In this document: in pieces, positions 1 to 13,017 of the stretch
Layout: the number at the start of each line of letters is the position of its first letter
How positions within the stretch are numbered: the first letter of the stretch is position 1
Assembly: GCF_051014685.1 (NCBI RefSeq)
Contig: NC_135049.1
Location: 31,947,531-32,011,530, forward strand
From: Ptiloglossa arizonensis
Taxonomy: Eukaryota; Arthropoda; Insecta; Hymenoptera; Colletidae
Length of the DNA stretch: 64,000 bases
Reading direction: 5' to 3'
The notes under the pieces: model-generated
The model's input: the letters and a program-made list of their open reading frames with translations, nothing else
Databases searched by the model: none
Told to the model about the DNA's origin: nothing
Made by a program: the position numbers and the translations under genes

Positions 1-3000
1 CGCGAATAAACGCGAGACGGTCTCGTCTCGTCTCGCGAATCGAAACCAGGGAAAGCTGGATCGAAGATCGAGTCCGTCGCGACGTTCTCGTCCGGCGTCG
101 CGGAGGCGTCGCGAGAAATTATAGGATCCGCGGGGATCTGCATCGGTGTGTTTCTCGAATAGTTCCGAGCGCGAACGGAGCGCGTAACTCGGCTCCTTTC
201 GCGGTCTCCTCGTGTCGATGGCTCGTACTTTACGTACGCGTGTTGTTCGCAAAGGGTGCTCGGTCATTTGGACCGCGTACGAGCGAAAGAAACCAAAAAT
301 CGCGAAGAATTTCGGCTCGAAGACACGAGCTAGGTGGTCTCGATCGTAGTTTCGACCACGATCCACCGAAAGTCGAGTGCCTCGTGGTGCACGGTGCACG
401 CCGGCGGTCGGCCCGCTAAATTCGAGTTCCGTAAAGTCCATCGAGGGAGCGTCGTTTCGTCGTTCGAAAGACGTAAACTCTTTTTAGGAGATCGATTCGG
501 TCTTACCTTCTCGGGTCCGTTCGGGTCCGGAGAAGCGGATCGAAGCTCGGCTCGCGGGCTCCTCTCGTTCCTTCGATGGATCGCGCGGCTTCGGACGGTA
601 CGAAGTAGGAAAGTTGTTTCGGCGCGCCGCGTCGGCAACAGTGTCACGTGCACAAAGGGCGGTACGCGTTCCAGGGTCGAAATTCGCGAGCAAGGTGAGC
701 CAGCGGCGAGCGGAGCCGTGTCGTCGCGACGTGTGGACGCGCACTGCTCGTGAGACGCGGCACGGTCACTGGGCGTCGCGACGACGACAACGAACACCAC
801 CACGACAACCACGACGCCGACGTCGGCGTGTGCTACTAGGCGGTCGGTGGTCCAGGGACGTACGGCGGCTGCGCAAGCGCCCCGAGGACTCCTCAACGAC
901 GCTCCTCCGATTAAATTAAAGCCAGACGCTACGCTTTTTCTCTCGCCTACTTTTCGCGGAAGGGCTCGCGACCCACGTCGCCGAGGAACACTTCCAACCG
1001 CGTTACCGAGAACCTCTTCCGCCTCCGCGCGCCAAACAAATTACCGTATTTTTTTTCGAATTCGAACGTGTCGCCTCGAATCTCTTTCGCGAGCGTCACG
1101 ATTTCTTCCAGAATCCAGTTGCGCGACGCGAGAACTCCAAAGGAACGAACATTGCGAACAAATCGAGGAGAAAATAACAAGGTGGATTTTACCGGCAGAT
1201 ATCGTTGGAACGCGCAGGGAACCTGACGGCTAAATTTCTCGGTTTTTCGTTCGCGGATCCCGCACCCGGAACCGGATACTTCTCCGCGTACGCGACACCG
1301 TTTGTCCCGCGCGAGACCAAACGAATCTCCCGATGTTACTTACGGGTTGTTCGAAACGGCAACCGAACGACGCTGGAAAATGTCGAAACCCTTCCGTTTC
1401 TTTCGGAAAAGATCGAAACTTTTTCGCCAGTGTCGAGAAAACCTTCCAACGTCTCGATTTTCGCAGTCCTCGGCGACGACGCTTCTCCCCGGTCGTTCGC
1501 AGTTTCGATACGATTCCTCGAATCCGAAAAAATGACGCGACTCGGCCGTGGTCGTAAAATGTTCGATCGGTTCGACGCGAACCGAGTTCTCAGACGTCCC
1601 GACGGCCGGGTTTATCCTCGACCAGGTTTCGTCGACGTCGTCCGGAACGATAGCGCGTGACTTATCGATTCCTTCTGTCCACGATCGAGGGGAACTCGGC
1701 CGGGAAAAGTGGTATCGTGCGATCGCGCGGATGCAGATAAGAGCCACGGATACCGCCGGCACCGTCGCCGCCACTACGGCACCATTATACCGCTGCAAGG
1801 ATTTGCATAACGCGGTCTTACTCGAAGTACGGTCCGCTGCCCGTAGGCGAGCCGCGCGGATGGGTTGCCGCCTCGAACCGATCCCATCGAACCGACCGGC
1901 CCGTATTTCACGGAACTTTTCGCGACGACCGTTTCTCTCGCGCTCGCACGATCGAAAAGATGCAAGCTTCTCGAATACAAAGTCGAATCGAAGCGAAATT
2001 CGACCGTGAACGGACGCCAAGTTTCCCAAGAGTTCGACGAACGACGAAGAATATCGTTCGAACGTCGCTCGCTCAATTTTCTCGAAAGTTTTCCCGAAAA
2101 TTTTCCCTATTCTCGATCGTGCACCGTCGAAGAGCTAGCAAACGGCCGAGCATACGGTCGAGTTCGCGATTCGGCGGAAATTTAGCCGCGAAATTTTCAA
2201 AGAGTCCGTTGGTCGACGAGCAATATCGTTTCAAAGGCACTCGCACGGAACTTTGCGAAACACCGATCCCAAGACGGAAAGGACACTTTGCGCTCGTGAA
2301 ATTTTCAGTGCTCCGAGAGCCACCGTTTCGGTATGCAACGCTCGAGCGTGTTTCTCCGAGGAGGCGCGGTTTACTGCCACGCGTGAACGCTTTAAAAGGC
2401 TCGCGCGGAAACTCGTGGAAAATTTTGTTACACTTGCATCCGAGGGATCCGGGACGTTCGCGGTCCCCGTTGGACGCGATCGGAGAGTCCTTCGAGGCGT
2501 TCGCCGGGCCAATTCCACGAACGATGGTAGCCCACGCGCGTCGAAAACTTTTACGTCCCGCGATCGCGTTCTCCGTCGGTGTTTTTCATCCCCGACCGGC
2601 TCACCGCGTAGAAACGTACGCGTTACGTCTGTACGCGAGAGTCGCGCGCAATTCCACCGACCGAAGAATCAAGAGTCCGGTGGTAGTCGCGCCCCAGGGA
2701 GTCAAGGGACCGAGCGATAAAACCCGGCATCCTTTCCGGATCTCGATTACCCCGTTTGAATTCACTTCGGGACGTGGTTTGGGAGTTCGCGGAAAGATAG
2801 GTCGGGAATCGTCAAAGCGAACCGAGCTGCCGCGCAAAAACGACAATTCCCGCGTACAAAGCACTCGTTGGTAAGTTCTTCGTTGTAGGGCAGCGGGGGA
2901 GAGCATATTTCGCCTCCGGACGTGGAACGCGAAGATCGCGGGAACGGAGGTTAAATTAAGCGCCCTAATTTCGAAGCCGTGTGTGCAATCGCGCGCGGAG

Positions 3001-6000
3001 ATTCGGAGAGTGCCGCGACCACCGACCGCCTACGGCCACGGACTCGTTACAGGTGTATTCCGTTGAAAGTAATTAACGGGCGACCGGTCTCTCCGATCCC
3101 GCCACGCTTCGTTCCTCGCGGCTGTTTGTTCTCGATTTAAGGCAGAGCGGAGAACCGCGGGAACCGAATACTCGCCCGATCCCAATGACGTCGTTAAAAT
3201 TGGCCGCCCGCTCGACGGGATTTCGTAATAAAGTCGATCGATTTAATGGACCGTTAAATTAGATTTACTCGCGGCGTACCACCGCCGTGACATTTGCCGT
3301 TAAATAAATAGAGCCGCGAACGATAGACGCCCGAGCCGCCCGGAGAACGCGTCGAGAAACCAGAAGGAATACTTTCGGTTTTCTTCGAGCTCGCGATCCG
3401 ATCCCGACGGAAGGTTCCGTCGCTGGAAACGATCAGCCGAAATTCGAGGCAACGTCGAAAACGAATCGCGCGTGCAACGAAAGGTGAAGGGTGAACGGTG
3501 GACCGGAAACGCGGACAAATCCCGGCCCAACCGCTCGAGCGGACAACCACCGGCGCAATAAGAATTTGTCTCTCGTCTCGACGTATCTCGAACCCGAACT
3601 GACCGTTCCGCGCCGCGACGCGATATACGAGGAACGTCGCGCGAACGGTTCAACCCAGGTCCGATCCGTGAAACCTCGAGAGCTCCGTGACCGCGGATTC
3701 CCAACTCCGAGATTCCGCGCGCGTTACTTCGTCTCTGTCCCTCGCTTCCGCGATTATTCCATCCGAGTCGGAGAAAAACCAAGGTAATTTACTCTCTTGA
3801 GAAATTACTCCGACTTTCGGTATTATCGTATCGATCGTAATCCCCCCTTGCCCCTTTCGTTCGTTCGAAGGAAGCGGTTCGAGGAGGGTCTCGAACTCCC
3901 GAAATCTTGCCGCGCTCCAACGAACGAAACTTTCCTCTCGAAGAGTACAAAGTTAACGCCTCGATGACCACCCTCCCGACTCTACCGCGGATATTCACCG
4001 AACCGCTTCCTTCTCGAATGCAAGATCGCGCGATATTTTCATACCCGTGGAGGAAGAGGAAGAAGCCTCGAGTTCGACGCGCGGTTACCGTGGCAAGTCG
4101 AACTTTGTCCACGGAAACGCGAGGAGATGATAAAAGCGTGCTACCGGACCGTCGTGGAATAAGAAATTCGGAAAACTCGAGCACGGTTTGTAACGGTAAA
4201 AGCGTTTCTCGGAATCGTCGACCGAGTTGCGCGTACGTCGCGTACGAACGTTTCCGCGCAATTTTCCGTTTTCGTTTCCGCGAAAACGCTCCACGCGAAA
4301 GTTCTCGAAAATTACCGATCGTCGAAACGAACGAGTACTCCGAACAATGGAGCAACGTTCGCGACGATCGTTGGACGATTCTCCGTCGCAAGTTGGTCGC
4401 GAGGTTTCGACGATGCAACGCGTCGCGCTCCACGCCGAGCGAAACTACTCGGAGTTCGAGGCTCGTGGATCGCTCCGAAATACGTGATTTCGAGCGTCAA
4501 CGAGCGACGCGTTCTCCGCGTCGAAGGAAACGAGGCTGATGGACAAGCGTGGTCCGCGCGCGTAACCGCGCGGCGTCGGTAACGTTTCCGAGTAATATCC
4601 GTTTCAATTTACGACGCACTCCGGCCATTTTTATGCTGCTCTCCCGTGTGCAACTTTACCTCCTCCCTTTCGTTCGCCCGCGTAAACTTTCACCGCCATG
4701 AAATTTATATCGGACAAAGCCGTTGTTTATGCTTCGCCGAGATCTTGGGGTCGGAATCTCGATCGGGGCAACCGGCTGCAATTTCCTCCGGCGCAACTTC
4801 CTCCGTCGCGCGAAATGAATTTGCTCGGTGGGTGTTTATTCGGTCGCGGTCAATTTCCAGTCCGGTCCCTCGTTTATTCAACGAGCAGCCTCGCGAGATC
4901 CACCCTTCTTCGAATAATCCCTTTCTTGTAACGACGCCTGTGAATTAGTGCCTCTCGCTGTAATAACCCCGCAACGTCGTTCTATTATGCATACACGGAG
5001 GTATTCGTGCGCGCGAGCACACGCAGACACCCAACGCTAATGGGATGGAATTTTCACGAAAGGTTAACCGACCGACCCGGAACCTTCCAATCTGGCCGAC
5101 TTCCTGCACGCGCGCGCCCCGAGATACGACCGAGCAATCGTCGCGCGCCCATCACCGCGAGAAACCTTCGAATAATTACGAGCGCGACTCGCGCCTGCTT
5201 CGATCTCTTTGCGCTCTACGGAGAATCCGGTTTGCACGGACACCGTGGTTACGCCTTCCGAGGAGCGTATAAACAAAAAAAAATACTCTCCCAAAAGTAG
5301 CCCGGACCCCAGCCCAGTGACGCGTCAAGGGTGTCATTTTCTTCGCTCGAGTTCAGTCGTAACGATCGAGTCTTATTTCTGTCAGTTCGAACAACTTTGA
5401 TCGCGAATCCGCTCGATAATGCATCTCTGCACGATGCGCTCGTCCATCGGCCAACGACGAGTTTACCAGGAAAGCGGAGTAATAGAGGACAATTGGATCG
5501 CTCGAGTCGCGAGAACCTTTTTCGTAAACTCTGCGGCACGGGACGCGGGCTTCTCGCGACAGCGATCGAATCGAAACGAAAGCCGAGTAATCCTTTGCAA
5601 CATCGAAATCCTGTACCATATCGAAGGCGGGGCTTTACCTCGGGAGCTCGACTAGAGCGTGCACTCAACGGCGTTGTTAACGGAAGCAAAATCGTCGGGA
5701 GGCTCGGCACCGAGATCGACCGATCCTCTTCGCGGTGTACCCTCCTCGGCGTCGCGTTCCCTCGCTGTAAACTCGGCTGCTACTTTGGTCGCGCGATACT
5801 CGTAATTTCCTCGGGAATTGTTCGGAACAACGAGGCCTCCGTTACGGTCGAGAAGTTCTCTCGTAAAATGTTTACCATCGATTCGTCCGCGTACCTCTTT
5901 GCGAATTTCGTTCGCGACGATGCACGGATCGGGGTTCGTCTTGCGTCGAGTTAACAACGGGAGACGAAACGAACGAGCACGCGTCAATTAACGCGCAAAC

Positions 6001-8900
6001 GCGACAAAACGGATCACCGAACGCAACAAACGGAACACACGGGTGTTCGAAGCACGGTGTACGCGTTGCGTCGTTCGAAGCGTGTTTGCTCGACGTCTCG
6101 ATGGGTGTCGAAGCGGCTCGCTCCCGAAGCAAGATATCTGACCACGAGTGTGCGCGCGTCTTATCGATTATTCTTTCGAAGGAAACTCTCGAAACGCGGG
6201 ATCGTCGATCGTTGACGAACAGCGCTGGAAATCCCGGCGCGGATCGGATTTTGTACGCGAAAGATGCGCAAATATTCCCGGGACGCGACGAGCTCGAATT
6301 AAGGTTCGATCGAGACGTTTGAATGGCCGTAATTACGGCCTCACCGAGAATCGTTAGCGGGATAATTCCCCGCGCGAAAGCGCCTATTGTACGCGTCGAA
6401 TTTCCCGGGCGATGTAACTCGACTACCGATCACCTTGCGCCATTGTATTTCGATCTCGGATAATTATTGGAAAATGTTTAAGCAATAGGTGTCGGACAAT
6501 ACTCGAATCCCTTGTCGCGCGTTGAAACATCGCGGACGAAAAACACCGCGTGGGACGAAATACGGGAAAGAGGAGTAACGCGATCCGCGCAACGTGTATA
6601 AAAATCGGCGTTCCTCGATCTCTCCGATTTAAAAATAAATCCGCGGTCAACCTAATTTCAAACGACGTCCAGTGGAGGTAGAAAATCGTTTTGAAATTCC
6701 TCTTGGCTAAATATAAACGCGGTTAACCCAATTCTAAACGGTTTAGAATTCGCTCGCTCGGTTCTCGCGGCAGTCGCTAACGATCCAAACGTTCGCTCGT
6801 CCCGGAACATTTTTCGTTCGCGAGCGTGAAATACAGTCTTCGCTCTTCTGGCTCGTTGCGCGATAAAGAAAGAATCCCGATGGGAAAGTTTTTTGGTAAT
6901 CGAGCTCGAAATCGTATCGAGATCGAGGTAAAGAGGCGCGCGAAATCCCGCTGGCAATTTAATCGCGAATAATTCATCCTCCCCCGAGCGTAAAAGTAAA
7001 TTCATCGGTTATCGCGGCTAGACTCGGTAGTGGAACCGGTCCGGCCGCTGGTTCGTTCCTTGCGCTCTGTCTCGTGAATAATTCACGTTCGGATTACCGA
7101 GACGGCGTTATTCGGTCGAGGCAAATATTTGTAAAGGTGATCGGTTTCGTGGCGCGTCTGGAACGGTGACGCGGGAGGGGACGACGGCGAAAAAGAAGTC
7201 GCGACATCGACGGAACCTCGACGAGGAGATAATAGAGACTCGAGTTACGTACGTCGACGGTGAAACGCCAACGAATCATCGAACGGGGCAAAAATACGAC
7301 CGCTTCGATACGTCCGACCGTGTACGTATTCCGTCACTCGAGCAACGTATATCGTTGCACACGTTCCAGCCGGATGTATCGCTTATCCACGGATTTATCG
7401 ATCCCGTTGTCTGGGCCGCGTGGACGCTTCCGAGGCAACTGGTGGAACCCACCTACCGTCGCGAATCCTCTGCCGCGCGTTTTCTCTCCGCTCTACGGAC
7501 CGAAGGGGATTACGCGCGTCTCGGCTACGCATCGTTTCGAACGACCCAACGGGAAGATACGTCGAACTGGTTCCGCGCCGACAAGGGGACGATCGAGTCG
7601 TCGAGAAGATATTAAAAATTGTAAAAGTACACGGACGCGGGAAAATAAAGAGAAATTGACCGAGAGCCGTTTAGATGGTGGCGCGGTGGTCGTTACGTTC
7701 TTCGTTCCACTCCCTTGCCAATTTACTTTCATTTGTTCGCAACGTGGCCGCCGCGTTCCTCGAAATTAATGGCCATAGACCGCGTCTACGAGAAGGAATC
7801 GCACGGGAGGGTGTTTCGCGGCCGCGGCGAAATATTACGCCGCGACGATACAATGTCGAGAATCGTGCGAACCCTGTGAATCGAATTAATCTTCATCGTT
7901 TTATTCGCGGTGCGGCTAATGAAGCATTCAGAGACGACGAAAGGGGACCGGGAACCTACCGCGGTGAAATAGTTCGGCAATCGACCAGCTCGAGGAAACA
8001 ACAGAGGAGCCTGGAGACGTATCGGAACGGAGCAGAAGTTCGCGCGGACTAATTATAGCGAGTTCATTTCGCTCAGCCTTTAATCGGCCGATTACGAGGG
8101 ACAAAGGGCCGCTGGTACAATGGTCGCGTAAAGGGATATTAAGCGTAGAATTTCGAGCAATGCCGCAATTCTCCCGGTACTATTATTAATCGCGCGGGGC
8201 CGGGGTCGGAACCGCTACACGGATACGTCTATCTCGCGGGAGCAAACCGCACGATCGCCTCGCGTTTCTATTAACGCGCGTATCGCGCAAAGCGATTCGC
8301 CTACTACACCGGGATCGATCCGGTTCGCGTTCGCGAATTAGGTTCCCCGCCAAAGGCAACGATCGCGAACGCGACGAAATTAATTCGATCGGTGGTAACA
8401 ACGCGTCCCTTGGAACCGCGCGAGGACTCGCCGGACACGAGCGGTCACCGGACGAGATCGAAACCGGATACCAACAACGTAACCAACATTTTACTTTTAC
8501 GTGGCGTTCTTATCGCGTACGCGCGCACCGCGACTCACAACAGGTGTTCCAGGCCTGTGCGACGCGATTAAGATACGGCTCGATCGTTTCGTGCACCGAA
8601 ATTACGAATTTTACTCGACGAACTGTATCACCCGCGCGCATCTCGACGACAATGCGGCTAATCGTCTTGATAAAATCGAGTATCGGTTCTTCGAGATTCC
8701 GCTACATTTTTCGTTCCGTTCCCTCGACAAAAAATTCCATTCACCGGTAAAGTCAACGACAAAGTTCGTAACGACACCACGAGCTATTTCATTGTCCCAC
8801 GAACCGTACCCAACGTGCCACTGAAAATGTTCATCGAACAATGAAACGTTTTTTAACGAGCAACTGTGGGCGAATTTCAGATTTTAAGGTAATCTTCGGC
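1..8900. other. GC-rich region without a supported gene
   Basis: I find no exon chain with matching splice sites and phases on either strand here. The DNA is rich in CpG, TCGA and CGCG words and poor in TA, so stop codons are rare and long open frames (for example about 300 codons at 1960-2874 on the plus strand) arise by chance. Their translations are dominated by Arg, Ser, Phe and Pro and several overlap on both strands. Stretches near 3030-3310, 4590-5060 and 8040-8400 have a more balanced composition with TAATTA-like words and may be regulatory, but that is inference only. Confidence 0.5.
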
Positions 8901-9904
8901 TATTCTTCTCGTCGATAACGAAAGGTAATTAGAAACTGTAAAGCAGTACGAGCCACGCGTAACGATTATACGCGTTTTAAGATAAAAAAACATTGGTAGA
9001 TCTATGGCACGCGTATCCGCTACGGCGAAGAACTTTTTCAAGTCTTATTCTTACGAATTTCAACGGCACAATCTCGAAAAGATTAGACTTCCGCTTGTCT
9101 TGTATAGCCCTTCCAGTTTCTGCGTTTTTCGTACACAGACGTATCGGCGAATTTCTCATTTAGAAGAACGGTAGAGCGAAAGATTGTCACTTTGTATTAA
9201 AAATTAATACGATTCGATCGATTTCCCCTGTGCTTTTATAGAAATTAACGGAACGTTTCATCGTTTCCCCTTTCGTTTCTTCTAATTGTTCGATTGAGTA
9301 AAGTATCGATTATCAATAATGGAACGCAGTAAGGTGCTCTTGTAAAGAATAAATACTTTTGAATTGCGCGCAGTTTCTCGAAAAGAGATGCAGCGTCGTT
9401 TCGAAATACTTGAATCTCATTGGCCGAATTGGATCGATTTCAGCCAATGAAAACGAGTGGCGCGATGGTTGTAACTTTTCAAACGGGACACAATCGGTGG
9501 TAAACGTGAAGCAAGGTATAAATAAGAAAATAAAGTGGAAAATTGAACGACAAAACTCACTTTGTAAGTGTAATTATAATCTTGTATATTTCCATTTTGA
9601 AACTTTACGTTTTGATAGTCGAAAAATGTTTGCGAACGTAGATGTCGAATTCACGGTTAAAAAAAGGGCGTCCACGCGTCCCATTAGAAGTCTTTTTTAG
9701 AATTAAAATTTCACAAACATTTTGCATTTCGGTATTTAATTGCGTTACTTACTTTGTTCGTGTAAAAATCATTCGACGTAGTATCAAATTAAATTTAATC
9801 GATTATTTCTAACATCGATAATCTTACACACAAATCCACGATAAAGGGGTAATATTGGATCGTATTGAAACATAGATATCCCGACTAATTAAAATGTAAT
9901 GCAT

Positions 9905-9910
9905 TTTATT
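9905..9910 (-). other. Polyadenylation signal of coilin
   Basis: A perfect AATAAA on the minus strand starts 84 bases past the coilin stop codon. Its distance and strand fit the 3' end of that gene. Such hexamers are common in AT-rich DNA, so transcript data would be needed to prove use. Confidence 0.5.
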
Positions 9911-9993
9911 TGGCATGTAAATGTTCTACTTGCACAAAATATAAAAAAATATGATAACGTTAAAAATAGATACGATATCTAAAAGGCATCTAA

Positions 9994-10169
9994 TTAATTG
10001 GCATAATTGGGAATGGGAGTAGTTGTTCTGTCTGGGTCGGATGAAGACACAAGTCGAAATTCCATTATTTGTGCAAAATTTAGCTTTATCGTATCGTCCA
10101 GTACGTGTTCTTCTTCGTCTAGTATGATTGTAAATTTTCCGATAGGTACCTGTACCTCTGACAATCCTT
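9994..10169 (-). CDS. coil: Coilin exon 5 (terminal)
   Basis: The acceptor TTTGCAG completes a Gln codon. It encodes the end of the Tudor-like domain and a short polar tail (SSDPDRTTTPIPNYAN), then TAA. Confidence 0.9.
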
Positions 10170-11864
10170 CTGCAAATAAAAAATAATATTACCTACGCTC
10201 AATCGCAATAAGGTTTAAATGTACATTTCTTTGATTTGTGTGCGAAAAAGACTATGAAATTACATACGCCACACTTTAAAAGTGTACATTAATGTTTTTG
10301 GACAGTAAGATATAACTTCAGCTACGATGAACTCCGATACTTGAGGCGTATAATCTAGCCCGATCTTGAGCATCTGAAAATTAATTTCGTGTAAAAAATG
10401 TGCTAAGAATTGATCGTTTGGACGAAAAGGAAATGGTGTTTACCTTAAAGGCTACAAAGTCTTTAAGTTGCGGTTTCGTTGTCATAACTGGACACGCTTC
10501 GAGATCCATTATCGATAGTTCCTTTCCGTCCTGCAACATTTTGCTTAAACTCGTGATTACGTTTGTATTTTCGACACCAGTATTGAGACGACTCTCTTCG
10601 TCGGATACGTATTCAATTTTTATTTCTTCCTTTACTTTTGTGTTTGTAAAAGTAATCGGTGTAGAATTTTGACCCAGCGACAATAAATTGGCAAGTTCGT
10701 GTGGAGGTGATACTTTATTTGCGTATCCGTTCATTGTTTCTCCATGGATAACTTCCTTTACCACAACTTCGTCAGTGTCTGCGTTATCGAAACGTATATG
10801 CTTGCTGGAAGAAATGATGTAAGAATTTACGATCTTGGGTTTTTTTGATTTGTTTTCCTCCTCCGTGACAGGTTCTTCGATATCTTGCGATTTCTTTTTA
10901 CGTCTTACGCGTTTTCTTTTTCGACGTATCGCAGAATCTTTCGTTATGCTAACGTCTTCCATTACATTTGTATCTGTAGTTTTCAAATCAACTATACTGC
11001 TTGTTTCGTCTTCTAGATTATTGCATATTGTACTACTTTCCGATGGATCTAAAAGAAAGAAAGGTTTACATAAAATACATCCAGTGTTAAAAAGGTAATT
11101 TCTCGATTTAAAATGCAGAAATAAATTTTCGCACCGCTTTGTGACCTGCTTAAAACTTCGTTTGGTAAGTTTTCTTGAATCTGAATTGGGTTTAGTTGCT
11201 CTTGAAAAAGATTAGTTTGAGATTCTTTGTGTTGCACAGAGTTACCAGGTCTCTCTACCTTTGTAAAATTCTCCTGACTTCCAGTTATTATACTAACAGA
11301 TAATTCTGCTCCATTTTCCAGTCCAGATCCTGGACAGACTCTGTAATATACGAATAGTTAAAATACAATATTTATATACTGTATATATACAGTGAGAAGC
11401 AAAATTGTAATCTCCGCGTTAAAGGAAGGAATTTTGACTCGCAAAGTGTCAAAAAAGTATGTAATATGTCAATTATGTGTGCAACAAATAAAAATGAATA
11501 TCGTGGAAATATTCTTGGACTTTTTACGGAACAATCGAAGATACTACCAAAACTAAATAACAGTATCGCATCGGTTCAATTTTGCCCATCACTGTATAAT
11601 ATCTAATAGCACGATTAACAAAAATTCTTACAAGATCGTTTCGCTCTCCTTGAGAACACGAATATCCTCGTTAGGTGGCAAATATTCAGTCTCGTTTAAC
11701 AGCAAGTGGAATGGTTCTTTGATACTGAACAAATTTGTAATATGCTCAATCATATGACAAATTTGCAACATTTTCGTACCATCGACAAAGATCCAACAAA
11801 AACGGCGAACATCGGTATAAAATTTGCACAAATCAAGTTTGATACGAAAATTCAACTGGCACAT
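9994..11864 (-). CDS. coil: Coilin (Cajal body scaffold protein), complete five-exon gene
   Basis: Coilin organises nuclear Cajal bodies, where small nuclear and nucleolar RNPs mature. Exons are 11864-11632, 11340-11135, 11048-10444, 10373-10268 and 10169-9994. The phases (2, 1, 0, 1) close exactly, giving 441 residues and a TAA stop. The first ATG follows an in-frame TGA eight codons upstream. Residues about 5-80 match the coilin N-terminal self-association domain (LDLCKFYTDVRRFCWIFVD and onward). A strongly basic nuclear localisation stretch, RRKRKRVRRKKK, is at 188-199. The C-terminal 100 residues match the atypical Tudor-like domain (DFVAFKMLKIGLDYTPQVS, compare AFKLLELTSSYSPDVS in vertebrates). 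The middle is acidic and low in complexity. I see no RG box between the basic stretch and the Tudor-like domain. The family call rests on both end domains in the right order. Confidence 0.9.
10268..10373 (-). CDS. coil: Coilin exon 4
   Basis: The acceptor is TTTTCAG before ATGCTC and the donor is TGGC|GTATGT. It encodes the core strands of the C-terminal Tudor-like domain, including SEFIVAEVISYCPKTLMYTF. Confidence 0.9.
10444..11048 (-). CDS. coil: Coilin exon 3
   Basis: The acceptor TCTTTTAG completes an Asp codon. It encodes residues 147-348, including the basic nuclear localisation stretch and the acidic linker, and ends in the start of the Tudor-like domain (KDFVAFK). The donor AAG|GTAAAC is phase 0. 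Confidence 0.9.
11135..11340 (-). CDS. coil: Coilin exon 2
   Basis: The acceptor TTACAG completes a Leu codon from exon 1. It encodes a Gln/Asn/Glu-rich linker (about residues 78-146). The donor is AGCG|GTGCGA, chosen over a nearby AG|GTCACA because only the former gives the phase needed by exon 3. Confidence 0.85.
11390..11594. mobile_element. Tc1/mariner-type miniature inverted-repeat element (MITE)
   Basis: This 205-bp stretch begins CAGTGAGAAGCAAAATTG and ends in the reverse complement of CAGTGATGGGCAAAATTG: inverted ends of 18 bases with 15 identical. It is flanked on both sides by TA (11388-11389 and 11595-11596), the target duplication of Tc1/mariner transposases. The CAGTG..GCAAAA start is typical of that superfamily. 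It has no coding capacity, so it is non-autonomous. It makes up about 70% of coilin intron 1 and is in neither splice site. Confidence 0.75.
11632..11864 (-). CDS. coil: Coilin exon 1
   Basis: Encodes residues 1-77 plus two bases of the next codon. It carries almost the whole N-terminal coilin domain. The donor is TT|GTAAGA. The ATG is the first in its open frame. Confidence 0.9.
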
Positions 11865-12106
11865 CGTTACTTTTAAGGTTATGTTTCATTGATGTATACA
11901 AATGTATACATAAGTTGCCCTCACGATTAGCCAGAAACAATACAAATTACTGAGTAAAGACAACTAATGAGAGATGCATTACATGTTTTTATTCAAGAAA
12001 CGGATGAACGATTTACACTATCCTTTTATTCGAAATATTCTTCGTGCTGCACAGAATAAATTATGGACATTCCATGAGTGTTTCTATAACAGATTCGATG
12101 TAAAAT

Positions 12107-12440
12107 AAACGTTTCACTTTACGAGAGTTGGTATCACACGAGCTGACATATCGCCTCGTAAAATACCAGTAACTTTTAAACGAATTTATTCTTTTAAGAC
12201 AGTAATTTTACGAACTACATTCAATTGACCCACCGAAGTGAGAAAATGTAGGAAACGTAGAAAACTCATTCGTGTGTGTACATCGTTTGTGATTTCACAA
12301 ACCTACTACTCTTAGAAAACATTTCAACAATATTTTATGTTCATCCTTAGAATTTATTACGACAACAAATATAATTTCAAATATTTGGTACTATGAAATT
12401 AAGAATATTTTCAACGTTATGGCTATACTATCGTCTTGCT
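12107..12440 (+). repeat. Degenerate direct repeat, copy 1 (partner 16621-16940)
   Basis: Shares words in the same order with the partner: AATAAACGTTT, then GAGAGTTG, then CTGACATATCG against CTGAAATACCG, and later AAGAATATTTTCAACGTTA against AAGAATATTTTCAAAGTTA. The two copies flank the foldback element. They may be an old dispersed repeat or a split segment. Ends are approximate. Confidence 0.5.
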
Positions 12441-12637
12441 AAAATTTTTCAAGTCTCATCTACTCTGAACTTTGTAATGTCATATTCTAAGACAAAATAT
12501 AAGATCAAATGACACTCAAAACGTTTATAAGTCTTTATTTGATTTGTAATTTGGGATCGCATAAAAGAAATCAAAAAATTACTCCAAGTTCACAAGCCAA
12601 TTAGCTCGGCATTACACGCGTCGAACAATAATTCGTA

Positions 12638-12823
12638 GTCACTTAATGAACCAATTTTTATGCACATATGAGATGCTAAGTGGCGCAATCTGTGGCTACT
12701 CGGCCAAGTTTGTCGAGGAATAATTTCTATTTGCGTCGCTAGATGCCGACATAAGGACTATAATCACATTTTAGCAGATTTAAATCGCTTTTTTATATAA
12801 ACAAACAACTAATTGAAGTACTT
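12638..12823 (+). repeat. Direct repeat of about 185 bp, copy 1
   Basis: Matches 13018-13197 in the same orientation over its whole length. Shared words include CCAAGTTTGTCGAG, AATAATTTCTA, CGCTAGATGCCGA, AAGGACTATA and TATATAAACAAACAACTAA. I recognise no family and see no coding potential. Confidence 0.75.
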
Positions 12824-13017
12824 TAGAAACCTCGGTGGAATCAATCCATGCAACACAATTACTTCCAATCGAAAAATTCGATAAATTATCACAAATTTTT
12901 ATACGATATTATCAAATTTTTTTACGTTAATTCATTCTTACGATAAGAAATATATTTAAGAGACCAGCAATATAGCTTAGACAAAATTCTGCAGATTTCC
13001 AACAATTTCTTACAAAA

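Noticed and set aside
3860..3910. tRNA-like GGTTCGA word
   Set aside because: No acceptor stem or anticodon arm can be folded around it. No other tRNA or rRNA signature was seen in the window.
9359..9700. 113-codon open frame, plus strand, in AT-rich DNA
   Set aside because: No motif and no splice or signal context; lies just past the 3' end of coilin.
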